Part shown: positions 52,757-62,208 of the stretch, one piece after another
Position numbering within the stretch: position 1 is the first letter of the stretch
Layout: every line of letters starts with the position of its first letter
Origin: Enterococcus raffinosus
Lineage (GTDB): Bacteria; Bacillota; Bacilli; Lactobacillales; Enterococcaceae
NCBI RefSeq assembly: GCF_001886185.1
Contig: NZ_JXLA01000001.1
Span: 62,001-126,000, forward strand
DNA: 64,000 nucleotides
Reading direction: 5' to 3'
The notes under the pieces: generated by a model
Seen by the model: the letters and a program-made list of their open reading frames with translations, nothing else
Databases searched by the model: none
What the model was told of the DNA's origin: nothing
Position numbers and translations under genes: made by a program

Positions 52757-53875
52757 TTATTTTTGATTCATTTGCAAGGTTACTAAGGTCGTTAATGTGT
52801 CGCCGTAGTAGTCATCTTCAGATAAACCATTCTGAATCACCCAAGACTGTGAATCTACTAGGTTTCCGTAAGCTTCCTTTTTCTTTGCGGCATATAGAAT
52901 AGGCGCAGAGAAGTTCTCAGACTTGTTTGATGACAAAGGTTTTCCAGCAAGCGTATAGCCTTCAGTGATCGTAGATTCTTCTAAAAAGAAGTTCATCATC
53001 TTACTTAGCACTTGATTGGCAGCTTTATCATTAGAATTCGCCAATCGCCATGGTAGCCGACAGGAATTTGCTCCGTAATTTCCGTCATTCGCACCAGCAA
53101 CTTGATCCTTCTTCGCTGGGGTGACAGTCCCATCTTTTACCCAAGCAAAATCAGGAATCAAGCCGGTTTTGTGCTGGTTGCTAAGGGATTCTAACACCTT
53201 CATAGAATTAGTTTTCAGTGTTTTCCAAAAAGAATCACCGGTGAACGCTGCGAAAGTATCGAAATAGCTGGGAATGATATCCGATGGACGAACGAGGGCA
53301 TAAAAATCAGAATCCTTTTTTGCCCAATCCCCAACTGTTAACAGTTTAGTGTCCGAATTATAGTTTCTTGTCTTTATTGCGGACAAGAGTTTTTTGGCGG
53401 CCCCTTTGTAGTCTGTATGGCTATCGGGCCATTGTTTACTTGCTTCAATTAAGGCATAGGCAATATCTAGATCCCCATCTGTTGCATTGGTCGTTTCCTT
53501 TTTGACCTCGGTATCTTCATCAAATTTTTGCCGCCAGCTCATTAATGGCTTGTCTTTGCTGAGTCGGAAATTTTTATAGTAGCGGTAAAAATCATAAAAC
53601 TCGTTTTCTGATGCCCAGCCGCGTTTGGCCGCCTGCATCGTGATCAACATACCGTAGCCATGACCTTCAGATAGCGAGATACTTTCTTTTCCTTTTAGGC
53701 TCGTTTCAACGTAATTTCCCTCGTCGCTCTCTTTGACATAGGTGGATCGCCATTGTTGATAGGTTGTTTTTTCTACTTTAGTCTGATTATCTTTTATATT
53801 AATGATCACTGCGGCTACATACCCTAAGAAGAGCAAAGCTAGCAGTGACCACATGATTGCAGGACGTCTGCGCAT
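52757..53875 (-). CDS. membrane-anchored GH8 family glycosidase
   Basis: A 372-aa protein with an N-terminal TM anchor (about 7-26) and a family 8 glycoside hydrolase domain (about 40-370). The conserved block SLSEGHGYGMLITM gives the general-acid Glu at about E70, and ATDGDLDIAYAL the conserved Asp residues at about 133-135. Family members cut cellulose-like or chitosan-like beta-1,4 glucans. Last gene in an exopolysaccharide operon, it probably trims or releases the polymer made by the GT2 synthase coded just before it, as BcsZ does in cellulose systems. Confidence 0.88.
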   Translation of the reverse strand: MRRRPAIMWSLLALLFLGYVAAVIINIKDNQTKVEKTTYQQWRSTYVKESDEGNYVETSLKGKESISLSEGHGYGMLITMQAAKRGWASENEFYDFYRYYKNFRLSKDKPLMSWRQKFDEDTEVKKETTNATDGDLDIAYALIEASKQWPDSHTDYKGAAKKLLSAIKTRNYNSDTKLLTVGDWAKKDSDFYALVRPSDIIPSYFDTFAAFTGDSFWKTLKTNSMKVLESLSNQHKTGLIPDFAWVKDGTVTPAKKDQVAGANDGNYGANSCRLPWRLANSNDKAANQVLSKMMNFFLEESTITEGYTLAGKPLSSNKSENFSAPILYAAKKKEAYGNLVDSQSWVIQNGLSEDDYYGDTLTTLVTLQMNQK

Positions 53876-53886
53876 GATGTTGCCTC

Positions 53887-55200
53887 CTAATCGTCAAAAC
53901 GTTGTGTTTTATACCATTTACTGCTGTCTCTTCGAAACAATTTATCGCCAATATAAGAAAAGAGGGCGATGAACGAAATACCTATAAACAATAAAGAATA
54001 GGTAAAGTAGGACGCAATGGCATAAAAGAAATTCGCGGTGGTTGCCTGACCGAATTGGCTGGATAACGCCAATTGAACTTGAAGCAAATAAATAGAGAAC
54101 ATCAAAGCCCAATTGACCAGTAGCAGAGCGCCGATCTGTCGATTGCTTCCGCCAAAAGAAAAGAGGACTTCAATAGATGGAAACCAAAGATGGAGAAACA
54201 TTGCGATCAGATTCGCGACAAACATGATATTTGATAAGAGGATCGCACTGGTAAACCAGAAAAACGTATTGAAGTAATAAATACTCTGTAATCGAATACG
54301 CCAATTGGAAGCACCAAAGATATCCTTCATATTATTGACAATAACCTCATAATTACCTTTCGCCCACCGCTTTCTTTGGCGATAGTACACAGACAAGGTC
54401 TCAGGCTCCTGTTGAAAGGCTTCCGCTCGTGAAGCTAGTGCAATTAGTTTTCCATCCTTCATGATTTTGAAGCTCAAGGCGGTATCTTCAGTCAAAGCAC
54501 CGTTGTCCCAACCGCCCAATTCGCGAATCAGTTCAGTTTGAATAATAAAATTTGTGCCGGGAATCTGACCAATCTTGAACAGCTGCCACATTCCAGTATG
54601 AATAATTCGTTGACTGGTTACGATCTCCAAATTGATACAGCGGGTCAAAAAATTACGCTTGTAATTTCGTGTTTTGTTTCTTCCAAAGACCGCCGCATAA
54701 CGTTCGGGGTTTTCCAAAGCTCTTTCCACTAAAAAATATAGGGCATTTTGTTCGGGCATGGCGTCAGCATCATATACGCACAAGTACTCTCCATGGGCGA
54801 TTTTGAGTGAATCATTTAATACCCCGGCTTTACCACCGGTTCCTCTGCGATCGATCACCTTTGTTAAATAGTAGCCCTCATACTCTGGCTGCTGAAAAAT
54901 GGCGTGAACGCGTTCATAGGTTTCATCGTCGCAATTATCGGCAAAAACGAGAATTTCCATCTTTTCTCGTGGGTAGTTCATGCTTAGAATCGCCTTGACT
55001 GTATCCTGAATCACGATCTCCTCATTATGGGCCGGAACAACAATGGTGATGAGGGGATAGGAGGATAATGGCTCCAAGCGATTTTTCGGCGGTTTTATAT
55101 TGGTCAGTAAGAAATAAACCGCACCAAATACAATAACAAGTGTAATAATCAGTGAAAACCAAATAGAGACGATCCCAAAGATTAATAGAAAGGTACTCAT
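53887..55200 (-). CDS. processive GT2 glycosyltransferase (cellulose/PNAG synthase-like)
   Basis: A 437-aa membrane synthase: two N-terminal TM helices, a GT-A catalytic domain and about four C-terminal TM helices. The processive motifs are complete: FADNCDD, DADAMPE, ALTEDTALSF (TED) and RQRKRWAKG (QxxRW). It should polymerise a UDP-sugar and move the chain out. There is no fused PilZ domain. ATG at 55200, overlapping the stop of the 46-aa gene by one base, with AGGAGGCGCG upstream. The nearby UDP-GlcNAc 2-epimerase suggests an amino-sugar polymer, but the sugar is not fixed by the sequence. Confidence 0.9.
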   Translation of the reverse strand: MSTFLLIFGIVSIWFSLIITLVIVFGAVYFLLTNIKPPKNRLEPLSSYPLITIVVPAHNEEIVIQDTVKAILSMNYPREKMEILVFADNCDDETYERVHAIFQQPEYEGYYLTKVIDRRGTGGKAGVLNDSLKIAHGEYLCVYDADAMPEQNALYFLVERALENPERYAAVFGRNKTRNYKRNFLTRCINLEIVTSQRIIHTGMWQLFKIGQIPGTNFIIQTELIRELGGWDNGALTEDTALSFKIMKDGKLIALASRAEAFQQEPETLSVYYRQRKRWAKGNYEVIVNNMKDIFGASNWRIRLQSIYYFNTFFWFTSAILLSNIMFVANLIAMFLHLWFPSIEVLFSFGGSNRQIGALLLVNWALMFSIYLLQVQLALSSQFGQATTANFFYAIASYFTYSLLFIGISFIALFSYIGDKLFRRDSSKWYKTQRFDD

Positions 55201-55340
55201 CAATAATCGCGCCTCCTAAAGTAACACCAGATTCGATCTTTAATAATCAATAGACAGAGGAATAATACGATGGCAGCGATAAAAAATATTCCTGTGACAA
55301 CCTTGCTTGCTTCAAAGAAATAACTGAGCAGTTGATCCAT
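55200..55340 (-). CDS. 46-aa single-TM protein of the exopolysaccharide operon
   Basis: A short reading frame with AAGGAGGGATACTC before the ATG at 55340. It has a polar N-terminus, one TM helix (about 13-33, VVTGIFFIAAIVLFLCLLII) and a basic C-terminus ending CYFRRRDY. Its stop overlaps the start of the GT2 gene (TGATG), so the two are tightly coupled. Position and form are like the small accessory subunits of synthase systems (for example PgaD or BcsF), but the sequence itself is not recognised. Confidence 0.7.
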   Translation of the reverse strand: MDQLLSYFFEASKVVTGIFFIAAIVLFLCLLIIKDRIWCYFRRRDY

Positions 55341-55352
55341 GAGTATCCCTCC

Positions 55353-56219
55353 TTATAAAATATATTCATTTGTCAGATCGGCTTCCGATCGACGACGTAC
55401 GCGGCTGATTACTTGTTCTGCCGTCATTTCAGTCGATCCCTCAATCATTATCTCGCCAAAACGAATGACCGTATCTTGAGAATGCTCAAGATTCTTAAAG
55501 GGAAAGAGAGAAAATTGTGTTTTTGTGACGCGATTCAGCTGTTGAACAAACTTGTGACTCGCGCCATTTAGGTAAATTGGCGATAAGACGGCAAAAGTAC
55601 CGTTTCCTAGATAATACTGGTCTTCCTCTGGCAAGCGGATATCACTCAATTCTTGCGCCAAAGCCTTTAATAATTGATCAGTAGCTTCATCATTCTGATA
55701 TTTCAGCTGTTCAATATAATCTACTGTATAGAAGGAGACAATAAGTCCACGACCGTTATGACTATACAAATTCATGGCACATTTAAATTTCTCATAGCGT
55801 CGTTCAAATTCCTCTCGGTTGAATAACCCGGTCGTTTCATCCAGGGTGGTTAAGTATTCCCGCATACGAGGTTGAAAAGTATTTGCTCGTCGATTAAACA
55901 AAACACTATTTTTAGCGATAAGTCCTAAACTAGCGAAGATGGGAATCACCACAATCAAGTAAATCTTTTCTAGCCTCGGCATAATAATCGGGGTGTAATA
56001 AAGCAAAAACGTTCCAGTAGACATAACCAGCATTGAAAAAACTGCTACCGTGATGGTATTGCCTAAAAAACCAACAAGCAGACCTAAAAAGGCCAGCAGG
56101 GAGATGGTGACTACAGGAACAAAGCTTAATCGATCATCTAAGATCAGGTTTTGAATCAGGAAGACGGCAGCTAAAAGAATCGTCATCCATTCTACTCGAA
56201 TTCGGCGTAAATATTTCAT
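55353..56219 (-). CDS. membrane protein with degenerate GGDEF domain
   Basis: A 288-aa protein: four or five TM helices (about 12-125) then a GGDEF-fold domain (about 128-285). LDETTGLFNREEFERRYEKF matches the D.LTGL.NR block. Where GGDEF should stand the sequence reads YYLGNGTFAVLSP, so the catalytic residues are lost. It cannot make c-di-GMP and is either a receptor or a structural subunit. It is coded between the epimerase and the synthase, the place where control proteins for the polymer would be expected. Confidence 0.82.
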   Translation of the reverse strand: MKYLRRIRVEWMTILLAAVFLIQNLILDDRLSFVPVVTISLLAFLGLLVGFLGNTITVAVFSMLVMSTGTFLLYYTPIIMPRLEKIYLIVVIPIFASLGLIAKNSVLFNRRANTFQPRMREYLTTLDETTGLFNREEFERRYEKFKCAMNLYSHNGRGLIVSFYTVDYIEQLKYQNDEATDQLLKALAQELSDIRLPEEDQYYLGNGTFAVLSPIYLNGASHKFVQQLNRVTKTQFSLFPFKNLEHSQDTVIRFGEIMIEGSTEMTAEQVISRVRRRSEADLTNEYIL

Positions 56220-56231
56220 AGGTTGCTCTCC

Positions 56232-57365
56232 TTATTGACTGAAATCTCTTGGACGATCAGCTAATTGAAAGTAATGAGCGATCGCTTCAGTAATTCGCTC
56301 GCTGGCTTTACCGTCACCGTAGGGGTTACTGGCTTTAGCCATCTTTTCATAAGCAGTCGGATCGTCAAAGAGTTCCTTGATGGTCGTGTAGACAGTCTGG
56401 CTATCCGTTCCAACGAGCCGCAGCGTTCCAGCAGCCACGCCTTCAGGTCGTTCTGTTTGGTCGCGTAGTACCAGTACGGGAACACCTAAGGATGGGGCTT
56501 CCTCCTGTACACCGCCAGAGTCTGTCAGGATCAAATAGCTTTGCTTCGCGTAATTATGAAAATCAATCACGTCTAAAGGCTCGATCAATGAAACATTTGG
56601 TAAATGACCTAATGTTTCGTTCGCGGATTTTCGAACCGCTGGATTTTTGTGCATCGGAAAAATAAACTGTGTGTGGGTATACTCATCAGCGACTCTGCGA
56701 ATGGCTTCAAAAACAGCCTTCATAGGTTCACCGAGATTTTCGCGGCGATGCATGGTGACTAAGACGATCCGCTCTTGATTCTTTGAGACTTCAGTAGGAA
56801 TTTGGTAGTGTTCATCAAGGGTACTGCTCATGGCATCGATCGCAGTATTGCCAGTAATATAAATATGTTCCTCAGAATGATTTTCCATTAGCAGATTCTC
56901 TTTGCTTTTTTTGGTTGGCGCAAAGTACAGGTCCGTCAGGTCATCGGTTAATTGCCGATTCATCTCTTCTGGAAAAGGTGAATACTTGTCCCAGGTTCGT
57001 AAGCCCGCTTCCACATGTCCAATCGGAATTTGCTGATAAAAAGCACTTAAGGCTGCAGAAAAGGTCGTCGTGGTATCGCCATGAACCAGTAAAATATCTG
57101 GACGATCCTTGATTAGAATAGGGGTAAGCTTTTCTAATACCCGGCTCGTAATATCGCTTAAGGTTTGGCCTTGATGCATAATGTTTAAATCATAATCAGG
57201 AATGAGTGAAAATGAATGCAGCACTTGATCAAGCATTTCCCGATGCTGGCCAGTCACGATTATTTTGGCGTCAAAGCGGTCGTCTGCGGCTAATGTCTTT
57301 GCCAAAGGGGCCATTTTGATGGCTTCTGGTCGGGTGCCGAAAACGAGAAAAACTTTTTTCTTCAT
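56232..57365 (-). CDS. mnaA: non-hydrolysing UDP-N-acetylglucosamine 2-epimerase
   Basis: A 377-aa cytoplasmic enzyme that interconverts UDP-GlcNAc and UDP-ManNAc. VFGTRPEAIKMAPL at the N-terminus, VHGDTTTTFSAALSAF, GHVEAGLRT and TDSGGVQEEAPSLGVPVLVLR are the family hallmarks, and length is normal. GGAGG precedes the ATG. First gene of the minus-strand exopolysaccharide operon, 12 bases before the GGDEF-like gene. It may supply a UDP-sugar for the polymer or for wall teichoic acid. Confidence 0.93.
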   Translation of the reverse strand: MKKKVFLVFGTRPEAIKMAPLAKTLAADDRFDAKIIVTGQHREMLDQVLHSFSLIPDYDLNIMHQGQTLSDITSRVLEKLTPILIKDRPDILLVHGDTTTTFSAALSAFYQQIPIGHVEAGLRTWDKYSPFPEEMNRQLTDDLTDLYFAPTKKSKENLLMENHSEEHIYITGNTAIDAMSSTLDEHYQIPTEVSKNQERIVLVTMHRRENLGEPMKAVFEAIRRVADEYTHTQFIFPMHKNPAVRKSANETLGHLPNVSLIEPLDVIDFHNYAKQSYLILTDSGGVQEEAPSLGVPVLVLRDQTERPEGVAAGTLRLVGTDSQTVYTTIKELFDDPTAYEKMAKASNPYGDGKASERITEAIAHYFQLADRPRDFSQ

Positions 57366-57559
57366 AATAAACCTCCTTGATATAGTTATAAATAATTTGA
57401 TTATAATAAATATAAAATTAAATTTAATGAAATCTTACTCAGTATAGCATTCGGCCTTGTTATTTAAAATGAATACACTATGGCTGAGCGTATTAATTTT
57501 AAAATTTGTTTAGAAGTGAGCGTACTCCATTGTCTAAATGGAATAGCAGCATAAGAAAA

Positions 57560-57590
57560 GGCAAGAAGAATGGCTCTTCTTGCCTGTAAG
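57560..57590 (-). terminator. terminator of the DUF1275 gene
   Basis: GGCAAGAAGA pairs with TCTTCTTGCC, 5-base loop, with a T-rich tail on the minus strand. Confidence 0.85.
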
Positions 57591-57595
57591 TTTAT

Positions 57596-58249
57596 TTAGC
57601 GAAAGGCGCGTTTGTCCTTCATTAGTAAAAAGACGGCAAATGCTAAAAAGATGAGGCTAAACAAGATGGTGTGGACATTAAAATAAGTGACCAATAGGCC
57701 GTTTAACAAAGCTCCCAGCATGAAGCTGAGCAAAATGATCAAGGTATCGCGAAAAGCCATTCTTTTTGCAGAATCCTGCTGGATGTAGCCTTCAAAGAAG
57801 TTGGTCGAAAGGTTTCGCAGGTTTCCTGTCATCATTAGAGACGTAAATGGTTTTCCTTTTAACCGTTGAAATTCCTGCAGCTGAGCCGCCGCTGTAATGG
57901 AAAGCAAGGCATTCGCAAGTAAGTTTGGCAAATGAGCGGAAAATAGTCCGACAATTAGCAGTAAAATGATTTCAAAGGCTAAAAACCACAGTTGCTGATT
58001 CTTGCTGATTTTGGTTTGCAGATAGCGTGCCGCCAGCGCGCCAAGCGCAAAGGCCAGGATAGGGATCAAATAATGAGGCAGCGCCCCCCAGTGACCTTGT
58101 CCTAAGTGAACGCCCAGCAAAATAAAATTCCCCGTTTGAAGTCCAGCGAACACTTCCCCATGAACTAGGTATGTATAAGCATCCAGTCCACCTGCGGTTG
58201 CCGCTAAGGCCATTCCGAATTCCAGCCGTTCATGAACTTTTTCTTCCAT
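57596..58249 (-). CDS. DUF1275 (YoaK-type) membrane protein
   Basis: A 217-aa protein with six predicted TM helices. GGLDAYTYLVHGEVFAGLQTGNFILLGVHLGQG and FTSLMMTGNLRNLSTNFFEG are the two repeats typical of the DUF1275/YoaK family, thought to be transporters of unknown substrate. GAGGTGCAATTTAA precedes the ATG. Monocistronic between terminators. Confidence 0.87.
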   Translation of the reverse strand: MEEKVHERLEFGMALAATAGGLDAYTYLVHGEVFAGLQTGNFILLGVHLGQGHWGALPHYLIPILAFALGALAARYLQTKISKNQQLWFLAFEIILLLIVGLFSAHLPNLLANALLSITAAAQLQEFQRLKGKPFTSLMMTGNLRNLSTNFFEGYIQQDSAKRMAFRDTLIILLSFMLGALLNGLLVTYFNVHTILFSLIFLAFAVFLLMKDKRAFR

Positions 58250-58364
58250 TTAAATTGCACCTCTTTTTTCTTCAACAGAATTCTACGACAAATAAGTAAA
58301 AACGCCAAAGGAAGTGTCTTCTGCTTGAAGCGCCCCCTGCGCTATTGCGGAATATTACATAAAA

Positions 58365-58404
58365 AACGCCTAACGTTTCGCTATAGTACTAGCGGTTAGG
58401 CGTT
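58365..58404. terminator. bidirectional hairpin after the CydDC-like operon
   Basis: AACGCCTAAC pairs with GTTAGGCGTT around a 20-base loop that can pair further (CGCTA/TAGCG). On the minus strand it is followed by T6 and ends the ABC operon. Confidence 0.87.
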
Positions 58405-58412
58405 TGCTTTTT

Positions 58413-60056
58413 CTATTTGAATTGTCCTTTTTCCAGATGCAGCTGTTTCTCCGCGATCTTTAAGGTGCTGCTGCGGTGAGAAACGAGAACCATCGTCTTG
58501 TCCTGCAATTTTTCTTTGAAGGCGGCGAGAATGGCTTGTTCATTGACGTAATCAAGGTTGCTGGTTGGCTCGTCCAGCAAGACCAGCGGCGCGTCATAAA
58601 CGAGCAGGCGAGCTAAGCCAATTCGCTGCCGTTCCCCATCGGAGATTCCGCGGGATAGCTTGCTAAGCTGTGTCTCGTAGCCTTCTGGGAGTGAAAGAAT
58701 CCAGTCATGGATCGAGGCTGCTTTTGCCGCTTCTTCAATGTTTTCTTGAGAAACACTGCCACGTTTCAGAGAAATATTGTTGGCGATCGTGTCCTCAAAT
58801 AAAAAGGTCGATTGCTCCATGACGCCTTCTAAATGATGAAGGGTATCCTCCTTGAGAGAGGAGAGGGGCAGGTCGTTGATCGTTATAGTTCCTTTGTCAG
58901 GGTCCCAATAGCGCATCAAAAGCTTTAGTAGTGTACTTTTTCCGCTGCCGCTTTCACCACTGATCCCGATGCTATGTCCTTGCTGCAGCGCAAAGGAAAT
59001 GTCCTCCAGTACCTTCTTCTCAGTATTTGGATAGTGGAAGGCAAGGCTAGTTGCTGCCAATGTGTCGACGGATTCGACTGCTGGGCTGTTTCCTTCGAAG
59101 GTTACATAAGGTTCTTCGTGGACGAGCTGATACAAGCGCCGACCACTCGAGAAGGTTGTTAACAAGGCGTTGCCGAGATTGCCCAATGCCAAAACCGGAC
59201 CAAAGGAGCTTAGACTCAGTACCACTGAAAGGACGATCGTTTCTATTGCGAGTCCCTGGCTATTGCCGTAGAAAAAGACACACAGCGTGGTTCCGATAAC
59301 GATAAGTTCGCTGAACAGCTGCAACGAATTTCCTTGGAAGATGCGCCGGCGATTTTCCTGATTCAGTTTATTGCTGTCCATCGTCAGTTTGCCTAATCGT
59401 TTTTTCTCCAAATGAAACTGCGCGATGTCTTTGAGACTATTGGCGTTTTCCATGATGGTTTGACTGACTTGGACAAAGGCCTTTTTGTAGTCATCACCGA
59501 TTTGAAGGTTTTTCCGATAGCTGATAAAAGGGATGATCCCACCGATTAGCAGCTGTCCAGCCAATAGGATGCCGGCCAAAGCAAAATCAAAGCTTGCGAG
59601 AAAAACAAAGGTTATCAGCGTTGTCCCTAAGGCAATGAAAACAGGGGAGATCGTATGGGCGAAAAAAACTTCCAGTGCTTCGACATCTGTTGAGATGGAG
59701 GTGATCAATTCTCCGCTGTTTTTTCCTGTTAGACGAGCAGAGCCGACCTTTCTCAAAGCGAGGAAGATTTCCTCCCGAATATGAGCCAATAACGAAAAGG
59801 CAATGTCATGGTTCTGATACTGTTCCAAATAACGAGTGATCCCTCGAACCACTCCGCAGCCAATCAAAAGAGTTAAAATCAGCGACAGGTTCACCGTATC
59901 ACCAGCGATTAAACGAAGCAGGGTGAGGGTACTGATGACAGGAATCGCGACGACAGCCAAATTGCTGAGAATTCCTAATAAGATCGCTAGGATCATTTTC
60001 CCTTTGAAGGGCTTCGTGAAAGAAAGCAGCCAGCGAATCAAAACACTATCCTTCAT
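58413..60056 (-). CDS. ABC transporter, CydC-like fused permease-ATPase
   Basis: A 547-aa fused half-transporter: six TM helices (about 15-290) and an ATPase domain (about 330-545) with Walker A GESGSGKST, altered signature ISDGERQR and Walker B LVLLDEPTSNLD. The N-terminal region GVVRGITRYLEQYQNHDIAFSLLAHIREEIF matches CydC. It pairs with the CydD-like protein coded just upstream (11-base overlap). CydDC exports thiols and affects haem/cytochrome assembly. No cydAB is near here, and the promoter has a Fur box, so an iron- or haem-linked job is possible. Confidence 0.8.
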   Translation of the reverse strand: MKDSVLIRWLLSFTKPFKGKMILAILLGILSNLAVVAIPVISTLTLLRLIAGDTVNLSLILTLLIGCGVVRGITRYLEQYQNHDIAFSLLAHIREEIFLALRKVGSARLTGKNSGELITSISTDVEALEVFFAHTISPVFIALGTTLITFVFLASFDFALAGILLAGQLLIGGIIPFISYRKNLQIGDDYKKAFVQVSQTIMENANSLKDIAQFHLEKKRLGKLTMDSNKLNQENRRRIFQGNSLQLFSELIVIGTTLCVFFYGNSQGLAIETIVLSVVLSLSSFGPVLALGNLGNALLTTFSSGRRLYQLVHEEPYVTFEGNSPAVESVDTLAATSLAFHYPNTEKKVLEDISFALQQGHSIGISGESGSGKSTLLKLLMRYWDPDKGTITINDLPLSSLKEDTLHHLEGVMEQSTFLFEDTIANNISLKRGSVSQENIEEAAKAASIHDWILSLPEGYETQLSKLSRGISDGERQRIGLARLLVYDAPLVLLDEPTSNLDYVNEQAILAAFKEKLQDKTMVLVSHRSSTLKIAEKQLHLEKGQFK

Positions 60057-61776
60057 TTTCTGTCACTCCCTTCATTTGACGAGTTTCTTCAATAAAATAG
60101 GCCTTAAAGTAGTCGGAAGTTTGTTCCAGCTCTTGGGGTGTTCCAGCTTCGACGACCGTCCCCTCTTTGAAGACATAAACACGGTCTGCCTCTAAGACGT
60201 TGTACAAACGATGGGAAACAAAGATCACGATTGCCTGCTGTGCCAGTTTTTTGAGGGTGTGAAGAATAATTTCTTCACTCTCGATATCCACCCCAGAGGT
60301 AATCTCATCAAAAATATACAGCTCAGCCGAAGTCGCTAAGGCTCGGGCTAGAATCAGCCGTTGTCGTTGACCGCCAGATAGATTCTTTCCGTTTTCTTCT
60401 AAGACTGTGTCTAATTGTTCAGGCAGCTGTCTGACAAAATCCGCCAGCTTTACTTGCTCTAGCAATTGCCATAGTTCAGTATCAGTTAGCGAGGACTTAG
60501 CCAGCAACAGGTTTTCCCGAATGCTGTCAGCGTAAAGGAAATCCTTCGTATTGACCAGCATCGCCTTTTCTAAAACTGTCGAGCGATTCAGGTCCTTCAG
60601 CTCGGTCTGGTTCCAGTGAATCCTCCCTTGATAGTCATCTAATTGATTCAGCAGCAGCTGAGCGAAGGTACTTTTTCCGGAGCCGGATTTTCCTACAAAG
60701 GCCGTAAAGGTTCCTTTTTTCAAAGTTATGGAGACAGCATTAATCGCCTGACTTTGCTGCTTTTCATAAGTGAAAGTCAGCTGCTTCACAGTGACTGTAT
60801 CTAAGGATTCTGTCCACTCTTTAATGGTTCCATCGTTTTTTTCCGGCAAGGCGAGATAATCGAAAATTTTCCCACAGGAGCTGATCCCATTCATGGCCAC
60901 ATGGAAAAGAGAACCTAACTGCCGCATCGGCAAGAAAAATTCCGCGCCGACTAAGATAAAGAGCAACACGCCATAAACGGTCAAGTACTGTTGTTGAAAG
61001 GCGATCAGAGCCAGCCCAATTCCTAAAGCCGCACCACTGTAGGAAAAAATATCCATGATGGTAATCGAGTTTAATTGCATCGACAATAGGCTCATAGTTG
61101 CCTTGCGGAATTTTTGCGCGTCTGCCGCTAATTCCCGCTGCTTAGCATCGTCTTGGTCATAAGCCTTCAAGACACTGAGAGCACTCAAGCTTTCGTGGAA
61201 GCGAGTGCCAAGATTTGTATAGTCATCCCAGTATTTGCTCAAGATCCGCTTGGCGATCTTCATCACCGCCATGATGGTAAGAGGAATGAAGGGGACACAA
61301 ATCAGCATAGCGACAGCCGGCTGCCAAGCGAGTGAAACTAAATAAGCAAACAGCATCAAAGAGGCCAATAGGCAATAAAAGAGCTGCGGCAAAAAATGCG
61401 CATAGTACATCTCCAGTTGCTCAATACCGTCACCAGCAAGCTGAGCTAAAGTCGTCGCTGGCAATTGGCGGGAAGTATTCCCTAAGCGAAAAGCCTTTTC
61501 CATCACTTGCTTACGCAACGCGACCCGCAATTCTGCGGAAGCCTGATCTGTCAGATTCGCGGATAAGCGGATAAGAATCAGTTTCCCAGCTAGAGCCAGC
61601 AGAATCAAACCAAAGGGTCGGCTTAGTTCAAGGGATAGTCCCTGCATCACTTGACTTAATAATAGGGCCAATGTCCGCCAAATATATAAAGATAGTCCCA
61701 GACCAATACAGCGAATCACCACCTGCAGGATCAGGGTCTTCTTTTTAGCAATCGCAAATAAGCGGCGATCAATCAT
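60046..61776 (-). CDS. ABC transporter, CydD-like fused permease-ATPase
   Basis: A 576-aa fused half-transporter with six TM helices (about 15-300) and an ATPase domain (about 335-560): Walker A GKSGSGKST, intact signature LSGGQRQR and Walker B LYIFDEITSGVD. The TM part resembles CydD. It overlaps both neighbours (8 bases with the DUF454 gene, 11 with the CydC-like gene), so the three are made together. Substrate not readable. Confidence 0.8.
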   Translation of the reverse strand: MIDRRLFAIAKKKTLILQVVIRCIGLGLSLYIWRTLALLLSQVMQGLSLELSRPFGLILLALAGKLILIRLSANLTDQASAELRVALRKQVMEKAFRLGNTSRQLPATTLAQLAGDGIEQLEMYYAHFLPQLFYCLLASLMLFAYLVSLAWQPAVAMLICVPFIPLTIMAVMKIAKRILSKYWDDYTNLGTRFHESLSALSVLKAYDQDDAKQRELAADAQKFRKATMSLLSMQLNSITIMDIFSYSGAALGIGLALIAFQQQYLTVYGVLLFILVGAEFFLPMRQLGSLFHVAMNGISSCGKIFDYLALPEKNDGTIKEWTESLDTVTVKQLTFTYEKQQSQAINAVSITLKKGTFTAFVGKSGSGKSTFAQLLLNQLDDYQGRIHWNQTELKDLNRSTVLEKAMLVNTKDFLYADSIRENLLLAKSSLTDTELWQLLEQVKLADFVRQLPEQLDTVLEENGKNLSGGQRQRLILARALATSAELYIFDEITSGVDIESEEIILHTLKKLAQQAIVIFVSHRLYNVLEADRVYVFKEGTVVEAGTPQELEQTSDYFKAYFIEETRQMKGVTENEG

Positions 61777-62161
61777 TTGGTTCGCCCGCCTTTACCGCTG
61801 CTTTTTTCCCACGCAGGTACCAGGTCAGGCCAATCACGTGGGCAATGTAGACGATGACTAGGCAAATCCGCATCGGTGTGTTATCCACTAAAAGACCGGG
61901 AATCAGAAAGACGATAAGGATCATCAAGAACATCTTCACCATCCCAGCGTTGGTGATCTTCTTTTTAACGATGGGTTCCTCCACCGCTCGCTTATAAAAA
62001 GAAGAATGGATAAATTTGTTGTAATATTTATCTGAACTACGCAGCCAAAAGAAGGCTGTCAGTAAATAAAAGACCGTAGTCGGTAAGAAGGGAAGAAAAA
62101 TACCCAAGGTTCCTAGTGCAAAGGTAATCGCACCAAGAGAAAAATAAATGATTTTTTTCAC
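61769..62161 (-). CDS. DUF454 (YbaN-type) inner-membrane protein
   Basis: A 130-aa protein with three or four TM helices. LGAITFALGTLGIFLPFLPTTVFYLLTAFFWLRSS is the DUF454 signature. Function unknown in the family. I take GTG at 62161 as start, since GGAGGT lies 8 bases before it; the frame reaches back to 62176 through that ribosome site. First gene of the Fur-box operon with the CydDC-like pair. Confidence 0.87.
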   Translation of the reverse strand: MKKIIYFSLGAITFALGTLGIFLPFLPTTVFYLLTAFFWLRSSDKYYNKFIHSSFYKRAVEEPIVKKKITNAGMVKMFLMILIVFLIPGLLVDNTPMRICLVIVYIAHVIGLTWYLRGKKAAVKAGEPND

Positions 62162-62208
62162 ATGTATGACCTCCAATGAATGAATTAAAAGAAAGAGCTT
62201 ACCAGCCT

